Origin: GCA-2733415 sp964276095
GTDB taxonomy: Bacteria > Bacteroidota > Bacteroidia > Flavobacteriales > Flavobacteriaceae
Assembly: GCA_964276095.1 (NCBI GenBank)
Contig: CAXYDR010000001.1
Coordinates: 558,001 to 622,000 of the forward strand
DNA: 64,000 nucleotides
Direction: 5' to 3'
The notes under the pieces are model-generated. The model was not told the DNA's origin, made no database searches, and saw nothing but the letters and a program-made list of their open reading frames with translations. This document shows, piece after piece, positions 1-8,428 of this stretch (its first letter is position 1; the number at the start of each line of letters is the position of its first letter). The position numbers were made by a program, and so were the translations under genes.

Positions 1-1437
1 TAATCCTACAGATTTTCCTTGTCCCGTAGCACCTGCCATCAATAAGTGGGGCATTTTGGCTAAATCAACAACGAGGGTTTCATTACTAATAGTTTTACCA
101 AAAGCAATAGGTAACTGCATTTCTGCTTCTTGAAAATTCTTAGACGCAACTGCTGAGCGCATAGAAACCATTTGAGGTTTTTTATTAGGAACTTCAATAC
201 CTACCGTACCTTTACCTGGCATTGGTGCAATAATTCTAATTCCTAACGCTGCTAATGATAGAGCTATATCATCCTCTAGGTTTTTTATTTTCGATATACG
301 AACACCAGCTTCTGGAACAATTTCATATAAGGTTACTGTAGGACCTACAGTAGCTTTTATTGTAGAAATTTCAATTTTATAATTTCGTAGTGTGGTGACT
401 ATTTGGTTTTTGTTGTTTTCTAATTCTTCTTGATTTATAGTGATTCCTTTTCCTCCAGTGTAATCTTTTAACAAATCAATTGTAGGGAATTTAAAGTTGC
501 TCAATTCCAAAGTTGGGTCAAACTCTCCAAAATCTGCTACTAATTTATCGGATAGATTATCAGCAACAGTTTTTTCTTCTTCCATCACTTCAACTTTCAT
601 TGATAGGTCATCATCATCCGAACTATTAATGATTAGTTCTTCTTTTGAGGTTCCTTGTTCAATAATTGGTTTCTCTATTTCAATAGGTTGTTCTTCTGAT
701 AGAGGTATTTCTTTGGAAACAGTATTTTTATTTACAAATTCTGAAATAATAGCTTCATCAGAATCTTCAATAATTGGTTTGTCGTTTTGTATGGTTGCTT
801 CTTCTTCTTCTTCTTCTTCTTCTTCAGGTTGAATTGTAGTAGTGTCTTCTTTCTTTGAATTATTTAGAAAAGAACTAATAACATCTGTTGTTATTTTAAA
901 TCGAGTAATTAGATAAGTTAAAAAGAAAAATAATAATAAAATAGCAGTTCCTATTTTTCCTAGATAATCTTGTAAAAAATCATTTGTTTCAAAACCAATT
1001 GTTCCACTTAAAATTGAAGTATTAAAAAAGCCTAAAAATATAGAAATCCAAATAGCTACAAGTGTTCCCCAAAACCATCTTTTTTTTAATGCTTCAATAC
1101 TAGTACCTAAAAGTACTGTAATACCAGATAAACTTGTAAGAGCTGCAAATATGATAGAAGCTATACCAAATCCTTTATAAATAAAAAAATGAGATATTGT
1201 TGCTCCGAAAATATTAGTTGCATTTTCCGTGTTAGTAGTACGTGATAAGTGTCCTATTTCACTTTGATCAGCTTTCCAAGAAAAAAGATAGGATACAAAA
1301 GCGATACACATCAATATCCCTAAAAGAAACAAGAAACTACCTAAAATAGTTTTATGCTGTTTGTTTAGTATAATTGATGGTAAAGTGAATTTCTTTACCT
1401 TATTTTTAGTGACTTTTTCTTTTTTCTTTTTTGACAT
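1..1437 (-). CDS. ftsK: DNA translocase FtsK, N-terminal part (cut by window edge)
   Basis: The frame is open for 479 codons from an ATG at 1437 to the left window edge, so only the N-terminal half is present. After a basic start come several hydrophobic segments (about residues 25-200) typical of the FtsK membrane anchor. Then follows an acidic linker containing nine consecutive Glu codons (799-825), then the alpha domain (NKNQIVTTLRNYKIEI, GPTVTLYEIVP). The Walker A motif GATGQGKS is only a few codons from the edge. FtsK pumps chromosome DNA through the closing septum and activates dimer resolution. It lies 15 bp behind dgkA and 400 bp behind tpx on the same strand, so the three probably form an operon. 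Identity is secure; the motor and gamma domains are outside the window. Confidence 0.95.
   Translation of the reverse strand, partial: MSKKKKEKVTKNKVKKFTLPSIILNKQHKTILGSFLFLLGILMCIAFVSYLFSWKADQSEIGHLSRTTNTENATNIFGATISHFFIYKGFGIASIIFAALTSLSGITVLLGTSIEALKKRWFWGTLVAIWISIFLGFFNTSILSGTIGFETNDFLQDYLGKIGTAILLLFFFLTYLITRFKITTDVISSFLNNSKKEDTTTIQPEEEEEEEEEATIQNDKPIIEDSDEAIISEFVNKNTVSKEIPLSEEQPIEIEKPIIEQGTSKEELIINSSDDDDLSMKVEVMEEEKTVADNLSDKLVADFGEFDPTLELSNFKFPTIDLLKDYTGGKGITINQEELENNKNQIVTTLRNYKIEISTIKATVGPTVTLYEIVPEAGVRISKIKNLEDDIALSLAALGIRIIAPMPGKGTVGIEVPNKKPQMVSMRSAVASKNFQEAEMQLPIAFGKTISNETLVVDLAKMPHLLMAGATGQGKSVGL
799..825 (-). repeat. (GAA)9 in-frame trinucleotide tract in ftsK linker
   Basis: Nine perfect TTC units on the + strand encode nine Glu residues in the FtsK linker. 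Slippage by whole units would keep the frame and only change linker length. Confidence 0.9.
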
Positions 1438-1452
1438 TATATAATAAACGTT

Positions 1453-1830
1453 TTATAGGGCAATTATTTTCGGGATATATATAATTAGACCAATTATTGT
1501 AGCTGCAATTGCTGCAATAAAAACAGCACCTGCGGCTATATCTTTTATTAATCCTATTTTATTATGGAATTCTGGATGAATGAAATCTGCTATTTCCTCA
1601 ACAGCGGTATTTAATCCTTCAATACTTATAATTAAACCAATAGAAAGTAATTGAAACATCCATTCTGTTGAAGATATTTCAAAGTAAAAGCCTAAAATAG
1701 TTAATAATATAGCAATAGTAAATTGAACTTGAACACTAGCTTCTGTACGAAGTAAAATAAATGCGCCTTTCAGGGCATATTTAGCACCTTTCATTCTACC
1801 AAGAATAAAACTATCTTTTTGTTTTGTCAT
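1453..1830 (-). CDS. dgkA: Diacylglycerol kinase family protein (DgkA/UdpK)
   Basis: Small integral-membrane lipid kinase of 125 residues. The signature EGLNTAVEEIADF matches the E-x2-N-[TS]-A-x-E active-site motif of prokaryotic diacylglycerol kinases, and three hydrophobic helices surround it. In Gram-negatives the family recycles diacylglycerol from envelope lipid metabolism; in many other bacteria it phosphorylates undecaprenol. The sequence alone does not decide which applies here. I place the start at the ATG at 1830, because the longer open frame runs back into tpx. The chosen start lies 10 bp after the tpx stop, and ftsK follows 15 bp downstream. Confidence 0.9.
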   Translation of the reverse strand: MTKQKDSFILGRMKGAKYALKGAFILLRTEASVQVQFTIAILLTILGFYFEISSTEWMFQLLSIGLIISIEGLNTAVEEIADFIHPEFHNKIGLIKDIAAGAVFIAAIAATIIGLIIYIPKIIAL

Positions 1831-1840
1831 GTTGTAGAAC

Positions 1841-2338
1841 TTAAAGAGCTTCGAAAGCAGCTTTGTAATTTGGTTCGTCAACAATTTCTGCTACCTGTTC
1901 TGTATGAGTAATTACACCATTTTCGTCAATTACTACAATAGCTCTAGAATGTAAACCTTCTAACGGACCATCAATAAAATCTAAGCCATATGTTTTTCCG
2001 AAACTATTGTTTCTAAAATCAGATAGATTAATAACGTTTTCTAATCCTTCAGCTCCACAAAAACGTGCTTGTGCAAAAGGTAAATCTCTTGAAATACACA
2101 ATACAGTTATATCGTCAATTTCATTTAATTCTTTATTGAATTGACGTACTGACTGTGCACATGTTCCAGTATCGATACTTGGGAAGATATTTAAAACAAC
2201 AGCTTTTCCTTTATAATCACTTAATTTTGCTGTTGATAAATCAGTTTTCACTAATGTAAAATCAGGTGCTTTACTACCGATTTTTGGTAAATTCCCTGAT
2301 GTATTTATATTGTTTCCTTTTAAAGTTACAGTTGCCAT
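1841..2338 (-). CDS. tpx: Thiol peroxidase Tpx
   Basis: Atypical 2-Cys peroxiredoxin of 165 residues, the usual family length. The peroxidatic cysteine is C60 in FPSIDTGTCAQSVRQFN, where the T-x-x-C active site is intact. The resolving cysteine is C94 in ARFCGAEGLENV, at the spacing that forms the intramolecular disulfide in the Tpx family. It reduces hydroperoxides, preferring alkyl and lipid peroxides, with electrons from thioredoxin in the cytoplasm. It is the first gene of the tpx-dgkA-ftsK group. A second, unrelated peroxiredoxin is encoded just upstream at 2555-3190, beyond a terminator. Confidence 0.95.
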   Translation of the reverse strand: MATVTLKGNNINTSGNLPKIGSKAPDFTLVKTDLSTAKLSDYKGKAVVLNIFPSIDTGTCAQSVRQFNKELNEIDDITVLCISRDLPFAQARFCGAEGLENVINLSDFRNNSFGKTYGLDFIDGPLEGLHSRAIVVIDENGVITHTEQVAEIVDEPNYKAAFEAL

Positions 2339-2506
2339 AATAGTTTGTTTTATAAGTATATCAAAGTACGTTAAAATCTATTGATTACCGAAAGAATTAT
2401 TAATAAAATTCTATTAAATTATAAGTATGTATTGATAAGATATTTACCAAAGTATTTTGATTTTAGTTTGCTCAAGTAAGTTAAAAATCAAGTATGGTAT
2501 TAACAT

Positions 2507-2532
2507 AAAAAAAGCGCTCCTAAGAGCGCTTT
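2507..2532 (-). terminator. Rho-independent terminator of the 2-Cys peroxiredoxin gene
   Basis: A perfect 9-bp stem (AAAGCGCTC/GAGCGCTTT) with a 4-nt loop is followed on the minus strand by a run of T, 23 bp after the stop at 2555. Confidence 0.9.
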
Positions 2533-2554
2533 AAATTTCTATATGGAGATAGAA

Positions 2555-3190
2555 TTATTTTTGTTGTGCTAAGTATTCAGCAGTTGCAGCATGGTTAGCT
2601 TGCATTCCATCTTTTCCTTTGCTCCAGTTTGCAGGACAAACTTCTCCGTTAGCTTCAAAAAATTGTAAAGCATCAACCATACGTAAAGCCTCATCAACGT
2701 TTCTACCTAATGGTAAATCGTTTACTAATTGATGACGTACCATTCCTTCTTTGTCAATTAAAAATAATCCTCTGTAAGCAATTAACTCACCTTCAGCAAC
2801 CATTAAACCTTCTTCGTTGTAATACATATCACCTGCTAAAACATCGTAATTTGCAGCGATAGTTTTGTTAGTATCAGCAACTAAAGGATACGTAACACCT
2901 TTAATACCACCTTGTCCTTTTTCTATTTGTAACCATCCGTAGTGAGATTGCTCAGTATCTGTAGATACACCAACAACAGCTACATTTCTTGATTCAAAAT
3001 CAGCTAGTTTTTCTTGAAAAGCGTGTAATTCAGTTGGGCAAACAAAAGTGAAATCTTTTGGGTAGAAAAATAAAATTACATCTTTCTTTCCTAAGTATTG
3101 TTCTAAAGAAAAGTTTTCAGCAAACTGATTTCCGTTGATTACTGCTTGCGCATTGAATTGTGGTGCTTTTTTTCCTACTAATACAGCCAT
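2555..3190 (-). CDS. Typical 2-Cys peroxiredoxin (AhpC/Prx1 group)
   Basis: Peroxiredoxin of 211 residues. The peroxidatic C51 lies in FYPKDFTFVCPTELHAFQ and the resolving C185 in GEVCPANWSKGKDG, the Val-Cys-Pro signature of typical 2-Cys peroxiredoxins. It should reduce hydrogen peroxide and organic hydroperoxides as an obligate dimer or decamer, recycled by thioredoxin or an AhpF-like reductase. No ahpF is adjacent, so the reductant is not visible here. The gene stands alone with its own terminator, and a TATATTTG -7 box lies 39-46 bp upstream. Group membership is certain; the symbol ahpC is plausible, but the sequence is equally close to eukaryotic-type Prx1. Confidence 0.93.
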   Translation of the reverse strand: MAVLVGKKAPQFNAQAVINGNQFAENFSLEQYLGKKDVILFFYPKDFTFVCPTELHAFQEKLADFESRNVAVVGVSTDTEQSHYGWLQIEKGQGGIKGVTYPLVADTNKTIAANYDVLAGDMYYNEEGLMVAEGELIAYRGLFLIDKEGMVRHQLVNDLPLGRNVDEALRMVDALQFFEANGEVCPANWSKGKDGMQANHAATAEYLAQQK

Positions 3191-3228
3191 GTTATATTTT
3201 TTTAAATTGAATGTTAATTTTTCTCATG

Positions 3229-3236
3229 CAAATATA
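3229..3236 (-). promoter_or_regulatory. -7 promoter box of the peroxiredoxin gene
   Basis: TATATTTG on the minus strand fits the Bacteroidota -7 consensus TAnnTTTG, upstream of the ATG at 3190. I see no convincing -33 TTG at the right distance. Confidence 0.55.
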
Positions 3237-3300
3237 CGTATCAATATTACGTTACTACAGGATGTTTTATTTAATTTTTTGATGAAGCTATAAAGAAACT

Positions 3301-4767
3301 TTATTTCGCTTTTAATTCCCTTATTTTGATGTTTAAAGCAGCAAAAAATAAAGTCATAAATGGACTTAACCAGTTAAATATTGCGTAAATGAAGTATTCA
3401 CCAACACCAACACCTAATACTCCAGATTGATATGCACCACAGGTATTCCAAGGTATTAATACTGAGGTAACGGTTCCAGAATCTTCTAATGTTCTACTTA
3501 AATTTTCAGGAGCTAACCCTTTATCTTCATAAGCTTGCTTAAACATTTTTCCAGGTATTACTAAAGCTAAATATTGGTCAGAAGCAATCGTATTTAATCC
3601 TAAACAACTGATTACTGTAGTGGCAAATAATCCAAAAACAGAATCGGCTAGTTTCAATAATGAACGGGTGATTCTAGCTAAAGCACCAATACCATCCATA
3701 ATACCTCCGAAAACCATTGCGCAAGCAATTAAATAAATAGTCCAAAGCATCCCATTCATTCCTCCAGAGCTAAACAATTCGTTTAATTTCTCATTATCAG
3801 TAACAATAGCAGTATCTGATAAAATAGAATTGATAATTGCGTTAAAATTTGAGTCTGAAAGCTGTGCTAAAACTTCTCCTTGAAAAATAATTGAAAAAAT
3901 TGCGGCTAAAAAAACTCCAGTCCCTAATGCTATTAACGGTTTTGTTTTAGCTAAGATTAAAGTAATAACAGCTAATGGTACAATAAATAAGTATGGAGTG
4001 ATATTAAATGTATTATCTATAGAATTTAATAAATTACTAATATCAGCACTACCAGTTGTCGTAATGGTCATACTCATAATGCTAAAAGCGATTAAAGTAA
4101 TAACAATTGTTGGCACAGTGGTATAAGCCATGTATTTTATATGGGTAAACAAGTCAGTTCCGGCCATTGCGGGAGCAAGGTTTGTTGTATCACTTAACGG
4201 AGACATTTTATCTCCAAAATAAGCGCCTGAAATAACGGCTCCGGCAATCATACCTGTTGGAATTCCTAATGCTGATCCAATACCAATTAAAGCAATACCT
4301 ACTGTAGCAGATGTTGTCCAAGAACTACCAGTAGCGATAGAAATAATAGCAGCAATAATAACCGATGCTGGTAAAAATATAGCTGGACTTAATACTTGTA
4401 AACCGTAATAAACCATCGCTGGAATAATACCGCTTATTAACCATGTCCCTGCTAAGGCACCAACTAAAAATAAAATCATAATTGGAACGAAAACGCTTTT
4501 AAGGTTTTCCCAAATTTCCATAACCATCGTATTTAAAGTAACTTTATTTTTAAGACCAATAATTGCAGTAATTCCACCAGCAATTAACAGAATAAATTGA
4601 TTAGAGTAGTCACCTAACCACGCGCCATCTTTAACAAAGATGTTGTAAGCAAGCATAAACATTAAGATAACTACAGGAATTAATGCTTCCCAAATATTTA
4701 GCTCTTTATTTGATATAATTTTTTGGTCTTCTATCTTTATTTCAGATAAATTTTTATCGTCTTGCAT
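3301..4767 (-). CDS. nhaC: Na+/H+ antiporter, NhaC family
   Basis: Membrane protein of 488 residues with about eleven hydrophobic helices. The stretches SIATGSSWTTSATVGIAL, GAYFGDKMSPLSDTTNLAPA and VIPWNTCGAYQSGVLGV are characteristic of NhaC-type antiporters of the ion transporter superfamily. It is expected to exchange cytoplasmic Na+ for external H+ for pH and salt homeostasis, which suits a marine organism. A basic, soluble N-terminus of about 25 residues precedes the first helix. The gene is alone between two intergenic regions. NhaC relatives can also carry lactate/malate (MleN type), so the substrate is inferred from family. Confidence 0.88.
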   Translation of the reverse strand: MQDDKNLSEIKIEDQKIISNKELNIWEALIPVVILMFMLAYNIFVKDGAWLGDYSNQFILLIAGGITAIIGLKNKVTLNTMVMEIWENLKSVFVPIMILFLVGALAGTWLISGIIPAMVYYGLQVLSPAIFLPASVIIAAIISIATGSSWTTSATVGIALIGIGSALGIPTGMIAGAVISGAYFGDKMSPLSDTTNLAPAMAGTDLFTHIKYMAYTTVPTIVITLIAFSIMSMTITTTGSADISNLLNSIDNTFNITPYLFIVPLAVITLILAKTKPLIALGTGVFLAAIFSIIFQGEVLAQLSDSNFNAIINSILSDTAIVTDNEKLNELFSSGGMNGMLWTIYLIACAMVFGGIMDGIGALARITRSLLKLADSVFGLFATTVISCLGLNTIASDQYLALVIPGKMFKQAYEDKGLAPENLSRTLEDSGTVTSVLIPWNTCGAYQSGVLGVGVGEYFIYAIFNWLSPFMTLFFAALNIKIRELKAK

Positions 4768-4822
4768 TTTTGCTACTTTTTTAAGTGGGGTAATGTTACG
4801 ATTTTAATGGCTTTTGTGCAAG

Positions 4823-4853
4823 AAAAAACCGCATAGCTATAAGTTATGCGGTT
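4823..4853 (-). terminator. Terminator of the OsmC gene
   Basis: A 9-bp stem AACCGCATA/TATGCGGTT is followed on the minus strand by a run of T, 25 bp after the OsmC stop at 4878. Confidence 0.85.
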
Positions 4854-4877
4854 GTGTGTAATTTTAATGTACCAGTA

Positions 4878-5414
4878 TTAACTTGCTAGCTTTCCAATCA
4901 TTCTAACCTCATTTTTAATTGTATTGAAGTTAGGAGAGTGTTTAGTAACACGTTCCATTAATGTATTGTATTGCTCTTGTGTTCCGTTTCCTTTTACGTT
5001 AAAAATAAATTTTAGCTCAGGAAATCCTACACAAGAATCATTGTTTAGACCTAGGAAGCCTTTTAAGTCTAGTTCGCCATCGATCTCTAATTGCAGTTGA
5101 TGGATATTTATATTCATAGCTGTTGCTCCAGCCATAAAAGTAACTGCCATACAACCTGCTAATCCCCCTAACATATATTCAGCGGGGTTGGGTGCACTGT
5201 TTACGCCTAATAATTGAGTTGGTTCGTCTATAGTGAAATTGAAATCTCTTACTAGTTTATGCTCGCCAAATACCATGTTTTTGGTAGAAACAGTAGTTTT
5301 TGTTCCACTTTCCCAATTTAATGCTACTCCGTATGAAGCTTTTCCTTGAATATTGTTTTCTTTTACTTCGTTAGCGTATTCGCTTAGTCCTGCTATGTTT
5401 ATGTTATTTAACAT
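4878..5414 (-). CDS. OsmC family thiol-dependent peroxidase-like protein
   Basis: Protein of 178 residues with the OsmC/Ohr fold. The two family cysteines are visible: C88 in GGLAGCMAVTFMAGATA, starting the central helix, and C128 in NNDSCVGFPELKF. OsmC proteins reduce organic hydroperoxides through these two thiols. It starts 5 bp after the stop of the PLP gamma-lyase gene and is the last gene of the three-gene operon 7813-4878. That context suggests it handles reactive sulfur or peroxide by-products of thiol metabolism rather than acting as a general osmotic-stress protein. A second, shorter OsmC protein lies at 40244-40648 in another redox operon. The substrate is unknown. Confidence 0.88.
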   Translation of the reverse strand: MLNNINIAGLSEYANEVKENNIQGKASYGVALNWESGTKTTVSTKNMVFGEHKLVRDFNFTIDEPTQLLGVNSAPNPAEYMLGGLAGCMAVTFMAGATAMNINIHQLQLEIDGELDLKGFLGLNNDSCVGFPELKFIFNVKGNGTQEQYNTLMERVTKHSPNFNTIKNEVRMIGKLAS

Positions 5415-5419
5415 GATTG

Positions 5420-6715
5420 TTAGCTTTTAAAAATGTTAGTAATTGCTTGATTAAAGTCTGATATTAAGTCTTCTATTTCTTCTACTCCTACTGATAAGCG
5501 AATTAACCCATCATTAATACCAATGGCTTTTTGTTGATCTTTAGTTAAAGATGCTTGAGAAGTATTGTATGGAAGAGAAATTAAACTTTCAACCCCACCT
5601 AAACTTGTAGCTTCTTTTGGTAGTTTTAAATATTTTAATAGGGCATGTGCTTTTTCATCACCGCCTTCAATTTCAAGACTTATTATTCCAGAATTCATCC
5701 CTTTTAGTTGTTCTTTCGCTAATTCATATTGGTTATGAGAAGCTAAACCTGGGTAGTAAACTCGTTTTATTTTTGAATGATTTTCTAGATAGGTAGCTAA
5801 TGCTAGTGCGTTGTTGTTATGAGTACGCATTCTTAAAGCAAAAGTCTTTAAGCTACGTTCTAATAAAAAGCATGCGTGGGGATCCATAGAACCTCCGTTT
5901 TTCAGCAATTGTGGCCAAACACGATCGACTAGCTTACGTGAACCAGATACAGTACCACCAATTAAATCGGAATGTCCATTTAGGTACTTAGTAGCAGAGT
6001 TTACTACTAAATCAACACCAAAATCTAACATTTTTACGTTATATGGGGTTAAAAAAGTATTATCAATAATAACCCTTAGGTTGTATTTTTTACCTAAAGC
6101 AACTAACTCTTTTATTGGGGTGATTTTTAAAAGAGGGTTTGTTAATGCTTCAAAGTATAATATTTTTGTGTTTTCTTGAATAGCAGCTTCAATAGCATTA
6201 ATGTCTGTAGGTGATGTAAAGGTTACTGACATTCCAAACTTATCTAAATCTTCATATAAGAAATTATAAGTTCCTCCATAAATATCTCTTGATGATACTA
6301 CATGACTTCCTTTATCAAGCATTGCTAATAAAGCAGAAGAAATTGCTGCCATACCTGAAGAAAAAACAATAGAGCTTTCGGCGTTTTCTAATGCAGATAG
6401 TTTTTCTTGTACACTCCATTGTGATGGGTTACCGTAACGAGAGTAGATCAATTCATCTCTACCACGTCCTTCCTCAATGGCTTCATAAGAAGCTTCATTT
6501 AGATAAAAGGTTGAACATTGAAAAATTGGTGTACCAAGTGCACCAGTTTGTGGATCGTCATACTGACCAGCATGGACGGATTTTGTACTATCACCATAAT
6601 CATTATAGCGATTGTCTTTAAGTTTTGGTCCATTTTGACGTGTACGTTTTAAATCATTAAACCATACCGAACCATCTTTTCTTTTTTCTTCTATGTCTTG
6701 ATAACTCTTCTTCAT
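5420..6715 (-). CDS. PLP-dependent trans-sulfuration enzyme (methionine gamma-lyase / cystathionine gamma-synthase family)
   Basis: Cys/Met-metabolism PLP enzyme of 431 residues, slightly longer than the usual 380-400 because of an N-terminal extension of about 40 residues. The family signatures are intact: the PLP-phosphate loop SSGMAAIS (about 119-126), IDNTFLTP (about 217-224) and the Schiff-base lysine K243 in NSATKYLNGHSDLIGG. Members cleave or form bonds at the gamma carbon of methionine, cystathionine or homoserine esters. It sits between a flavin monooxygenase gene (9-bp gap) and an OsmC gene (5-bp gap), divergent from an Lrp-type regulator. I infer a catabolic gamma-lyase releasing a thiol, rather than a biosynthetic step. 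The exact reaction cannot be read from motifs. Confidence 0.85.
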   Translation of the reverse strand: MKKSYQDIEEKRKDGSVWFNDLKRTRQNGPKLKDNRYNDYGDSTKSVHAGQYDDPQTGALGTPIFQCSTFYLNEASYEAIEEGRGRDELIYSRYGNPSQWSVQEKLSALENAESSIVFSSGMAAISSALLAMLDKGSHVVSSRDIYGGTYNFLYEDLDKFGMSVTFTSPTDINAIEAAIQENTKILYFEALTNPLLKITPIKELVALGKKYNLRVIIDNTFLTPYNVKMLDFGVDLVVNSATKYLNGHSDLIGGTVSGSRKLVDRVWPQLLKNGGSMDPHACFLLERSLKTFALRMRTHNNNALALATYLENHSKIKRVYYPGLASHNQYELAKEQLKGMNSGIISLEIEGGDEKAHALLKYLKLPKEATSLGGVESLISLPYNTSQASLTKDQQKAIGINDGLIRLSVGVEEIEDLISDFNQAITNIFKS

Positions 6716-6724
6716 AACTGTTAA

Positions 6725-7813
6725 TTATGCAACTTGCTTTTTTAATTTTGATTTATGTTTTTCTGTAATGTGTTTTGTTTTTTTAGAAATATATTTACTC
6801 AAATATTTCGCGTCTTTTTTTACACCTCCTAAAGTAGCTGACCCTCTAGTATAAAGCCATGGTAAGCCAAGGAAGTATAAGCCATCAATATCACTAATTC
6901 CTCTGTGGTTTTTTGGATAATGACTTTCATCTAATTCAATATTATCTATCCAATTAAAATTAGGCTTGAAACCTGTTGCCCAAACGATGTTTTTAATATC
7001 GCTTGTATTTTCCTTTTCAAAAATGATATTTTGCTCATTTGCATCTAATGTTCTGCCAACACAAGTCACATTTTTTTTCTTGAATAATGTTTTTACATCA
7101 GTTCCTATTACTGGTTGTCCGCTTGTACTTAGTTTTTTTCCTATCCAAGAGTATTTACTTACCGTAAGAAAACCTATTTTACTAAACCACCACCATAATG
7201 TTTTCCCTAATATTTCTTGAGGAATAGAAGTTATGTTAGTGTTTCCAGAAAAATAAACTTTTCTATTTGAGTTAGAAACTTCATTTAATATCTGAACTCC
7301 AGAATCTCCAGCGCCAACTACTAAAGTAGGCCCTTCTTGTAACTGGTCAGGACTTTTATAATGTTCACTATGTATTTGTAAAATATCTTTTGCAATTTTT
7401 GTGTGACAAGGTGGAGTAAAGGGCTTATGAAAAGGGCCGGTAGCTACAATCACATTTTTTGCTTCAAATTGTTTAGTATCACTTTTTAGTGTAAAAACAC
7501 CATCTTCTTTTTTTAAAGAAGTTATTTTATGATTAAATTCAATTGGAATTTTAAATTTTGTTACATAATCCTTTAGATAATTTGCAACTTCATACTTGTT
7601 GGCGTAATGTCCTTTTTTATGAGGAAACTTCATCCCAGGAAGGTTGTTGAACTCAGAAGGAGTAAAAAGTTTTAATGAATCCCATCTTTTCAACCATGGA
7701 GCGCCAGTTTCTGTATTAGCGTCAATAATTAAATAATTAGCGTTTTGTTTATTTAAATAATAAGCAATTGCTAAACCTGCTTGTCCTGATCCTATGATAA
7801 TGTAATCTTTCAT
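6725..7813 (-). CDS. FAD/NAD(P)-dependent flavin monooxygenase-like oxidoreductase
   Basis: Protein of 362 residues with two dinucleotide-binding motifs: GSGQAG at residues 8-13 for FAD, and GAGDSG near residue 167 for NAD(P). NIVWATGFKPNF near the C-terminus is the ATG motif of flavin-containing and Baeyer-Villiger-type monooxygenases. The layout matches CzcO-like NAD(P)/FAD oxidoreductases. The C-terminus is very lysine-rich. It is first in the operon with the PLP gamma-lyase and OsmC. A TAACTTTG -7 box lies 19-26 bp before the ATG, implying a very short leader. Oxygenation of a sulfur compound is a reasonable guess from context, but the substrate is not visible in the sequence. Confidence 0.82.
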   Translation of the reverse strand: MKDYIIIGSGQAGLAIAYYLNKQNANYLIIDANTETGAPWLKRWDSLKLFTPSEFNNLPGMKFPHKKGHYANKYEVANYLKDYVTKFKIPIEFNHKITSLKKEDGVFTLKSDTKQFEAKNVIVATGPFHKPFTPPCHTKIAKDILQIHSEHYKSPDQLQEGPTLVVGAGDSGVQILNEVSNSNRKVYFSGNTNITSIPQEILGKTLWWWFSKIGFLTVSKYSWIGKKLSTSGQPVIGTDVKTLFKKKNVTCVGRTLDANEQNIIFEKENTSDIKNIVWATGFKPNFNWIDNIELDESHYPKNHRGISDIDGLYFLGLPWLYTRGSATLGGVKKDAKYLSKYISKKTKHITEKHKSKLKKQVA

Positions 7814-7831
7814 ATATAGTTATTATAACTA

Positions 7832-7839
7832 CAAAGTTA
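7832..7839 (-). promoter_or_regulatory. -7 promoter box of the monooxygenase / gamma-lyase / OsmC operon
   Basis: TAACTTTG on the minus strand fits TAnnTTTG, about 19 bp before the ATG at 7813. Confidence 0.55.
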
Positions 7840-7934
7840 CTCCATATAAGAGTTATAGTTTTGATATATTTGATTAAATAGAAAACAAAACTACTATATG
7901 TTGTTTTTTTAGTTTTATTCACTGTTATTTATTA

Positions 7935-7952
7935 AGTTTACTTATGTAAACT
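7935..7952. promoter_or_regulatory. Candidate Lrp/AsnC operator, perfect inverted repeat
   Basis: AGTTTAC-TTAT-GTAAACT is a perfect 7-bp-arm dyad ending 15 bp before the lrp start codon, in the region shared with the divergent operon. Lrp/AsnC proteins commonly bind AT-rich dyads in front of their own gene. The assignment is inference. Confidence 0.5.
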
Positions 7953-7967
7953 GAAAAAAAAACAGTA

Positions 7968-8426
7968 ATGAATTTAGATAAAATAGATAAGCAGATAGTA
8001 GAGTTGCTTCAAGAGGACGCAAAACAGACTACAAAAGAGATTTCTAATAAAACAGGTTTGTCTGTAACAGCGGTATATGAACGAATTAAAAAGTTAGAGC
8101 GAGATGAGATAATTACGAAGTATGTAGCATTGGTTAACAAAAATAAGGTTGAAAAGAGCTTTATGGTTTTGTGTAGGATAAAATTAGAGAAACATTCTAA
8201 AGCTTATTTAACAAAATTTGAAACAGAAGTTAGAAAAATTGAGGAGGTTTTGGAGTGTTTCAATATTACTGGAGACTATGACTATTTATTGAAAATATTG
8301 GTAAAAGATATGGATGCCTATAGAGAGTTTATGGTTACTAAGTTAACTACTTTAGAGCATATTGGAAGTACTAGAAGTACTTTTGTGATTACTAGTATTA
8401 AAAATACAACTTCAATAACACTTTAA
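7968..8426 (+). CDS. Lrp/AsnC family transcriptional regulator
   Basis: Protein of 152 residues, standard for the family. The N-terminal winged helix-turn-helix opens with LDKIDKQIVELLQEDAKQ, with the recognition region TGLSVTAVYERIKKLERDEII. The C-terminal half is the RAM/AsnC effector domain (FNITGDYDYLLKILVKDMDAY). These regulators sense amino acids and usually control the adjacent gene and themselves. Here the divergent neighbour is the monooxygenase / gamma-lyase / OsmC operon, so a sulfur amino acid is a plausible ligand. A perfect dyad lies just upstream of the start. The CPBP gene begins 2 bp after its stop and is probably co-transcribed. Confidence 0.92.
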   Translation: MNLDKIDKQIVELLQEDAKQTTKEISNKTGLSVTAVYERIKKLERDEIITKYVALVNKNKVEKSFMVLCRIKLEKHSKAYLTKFETEVRKIEEVLECFNITGDYDYLLKILVKDMDAYREFMVTKLTTLEHIGSTRSTFVITSIKNTTSITL

Positions 8427-8428
8427 AA

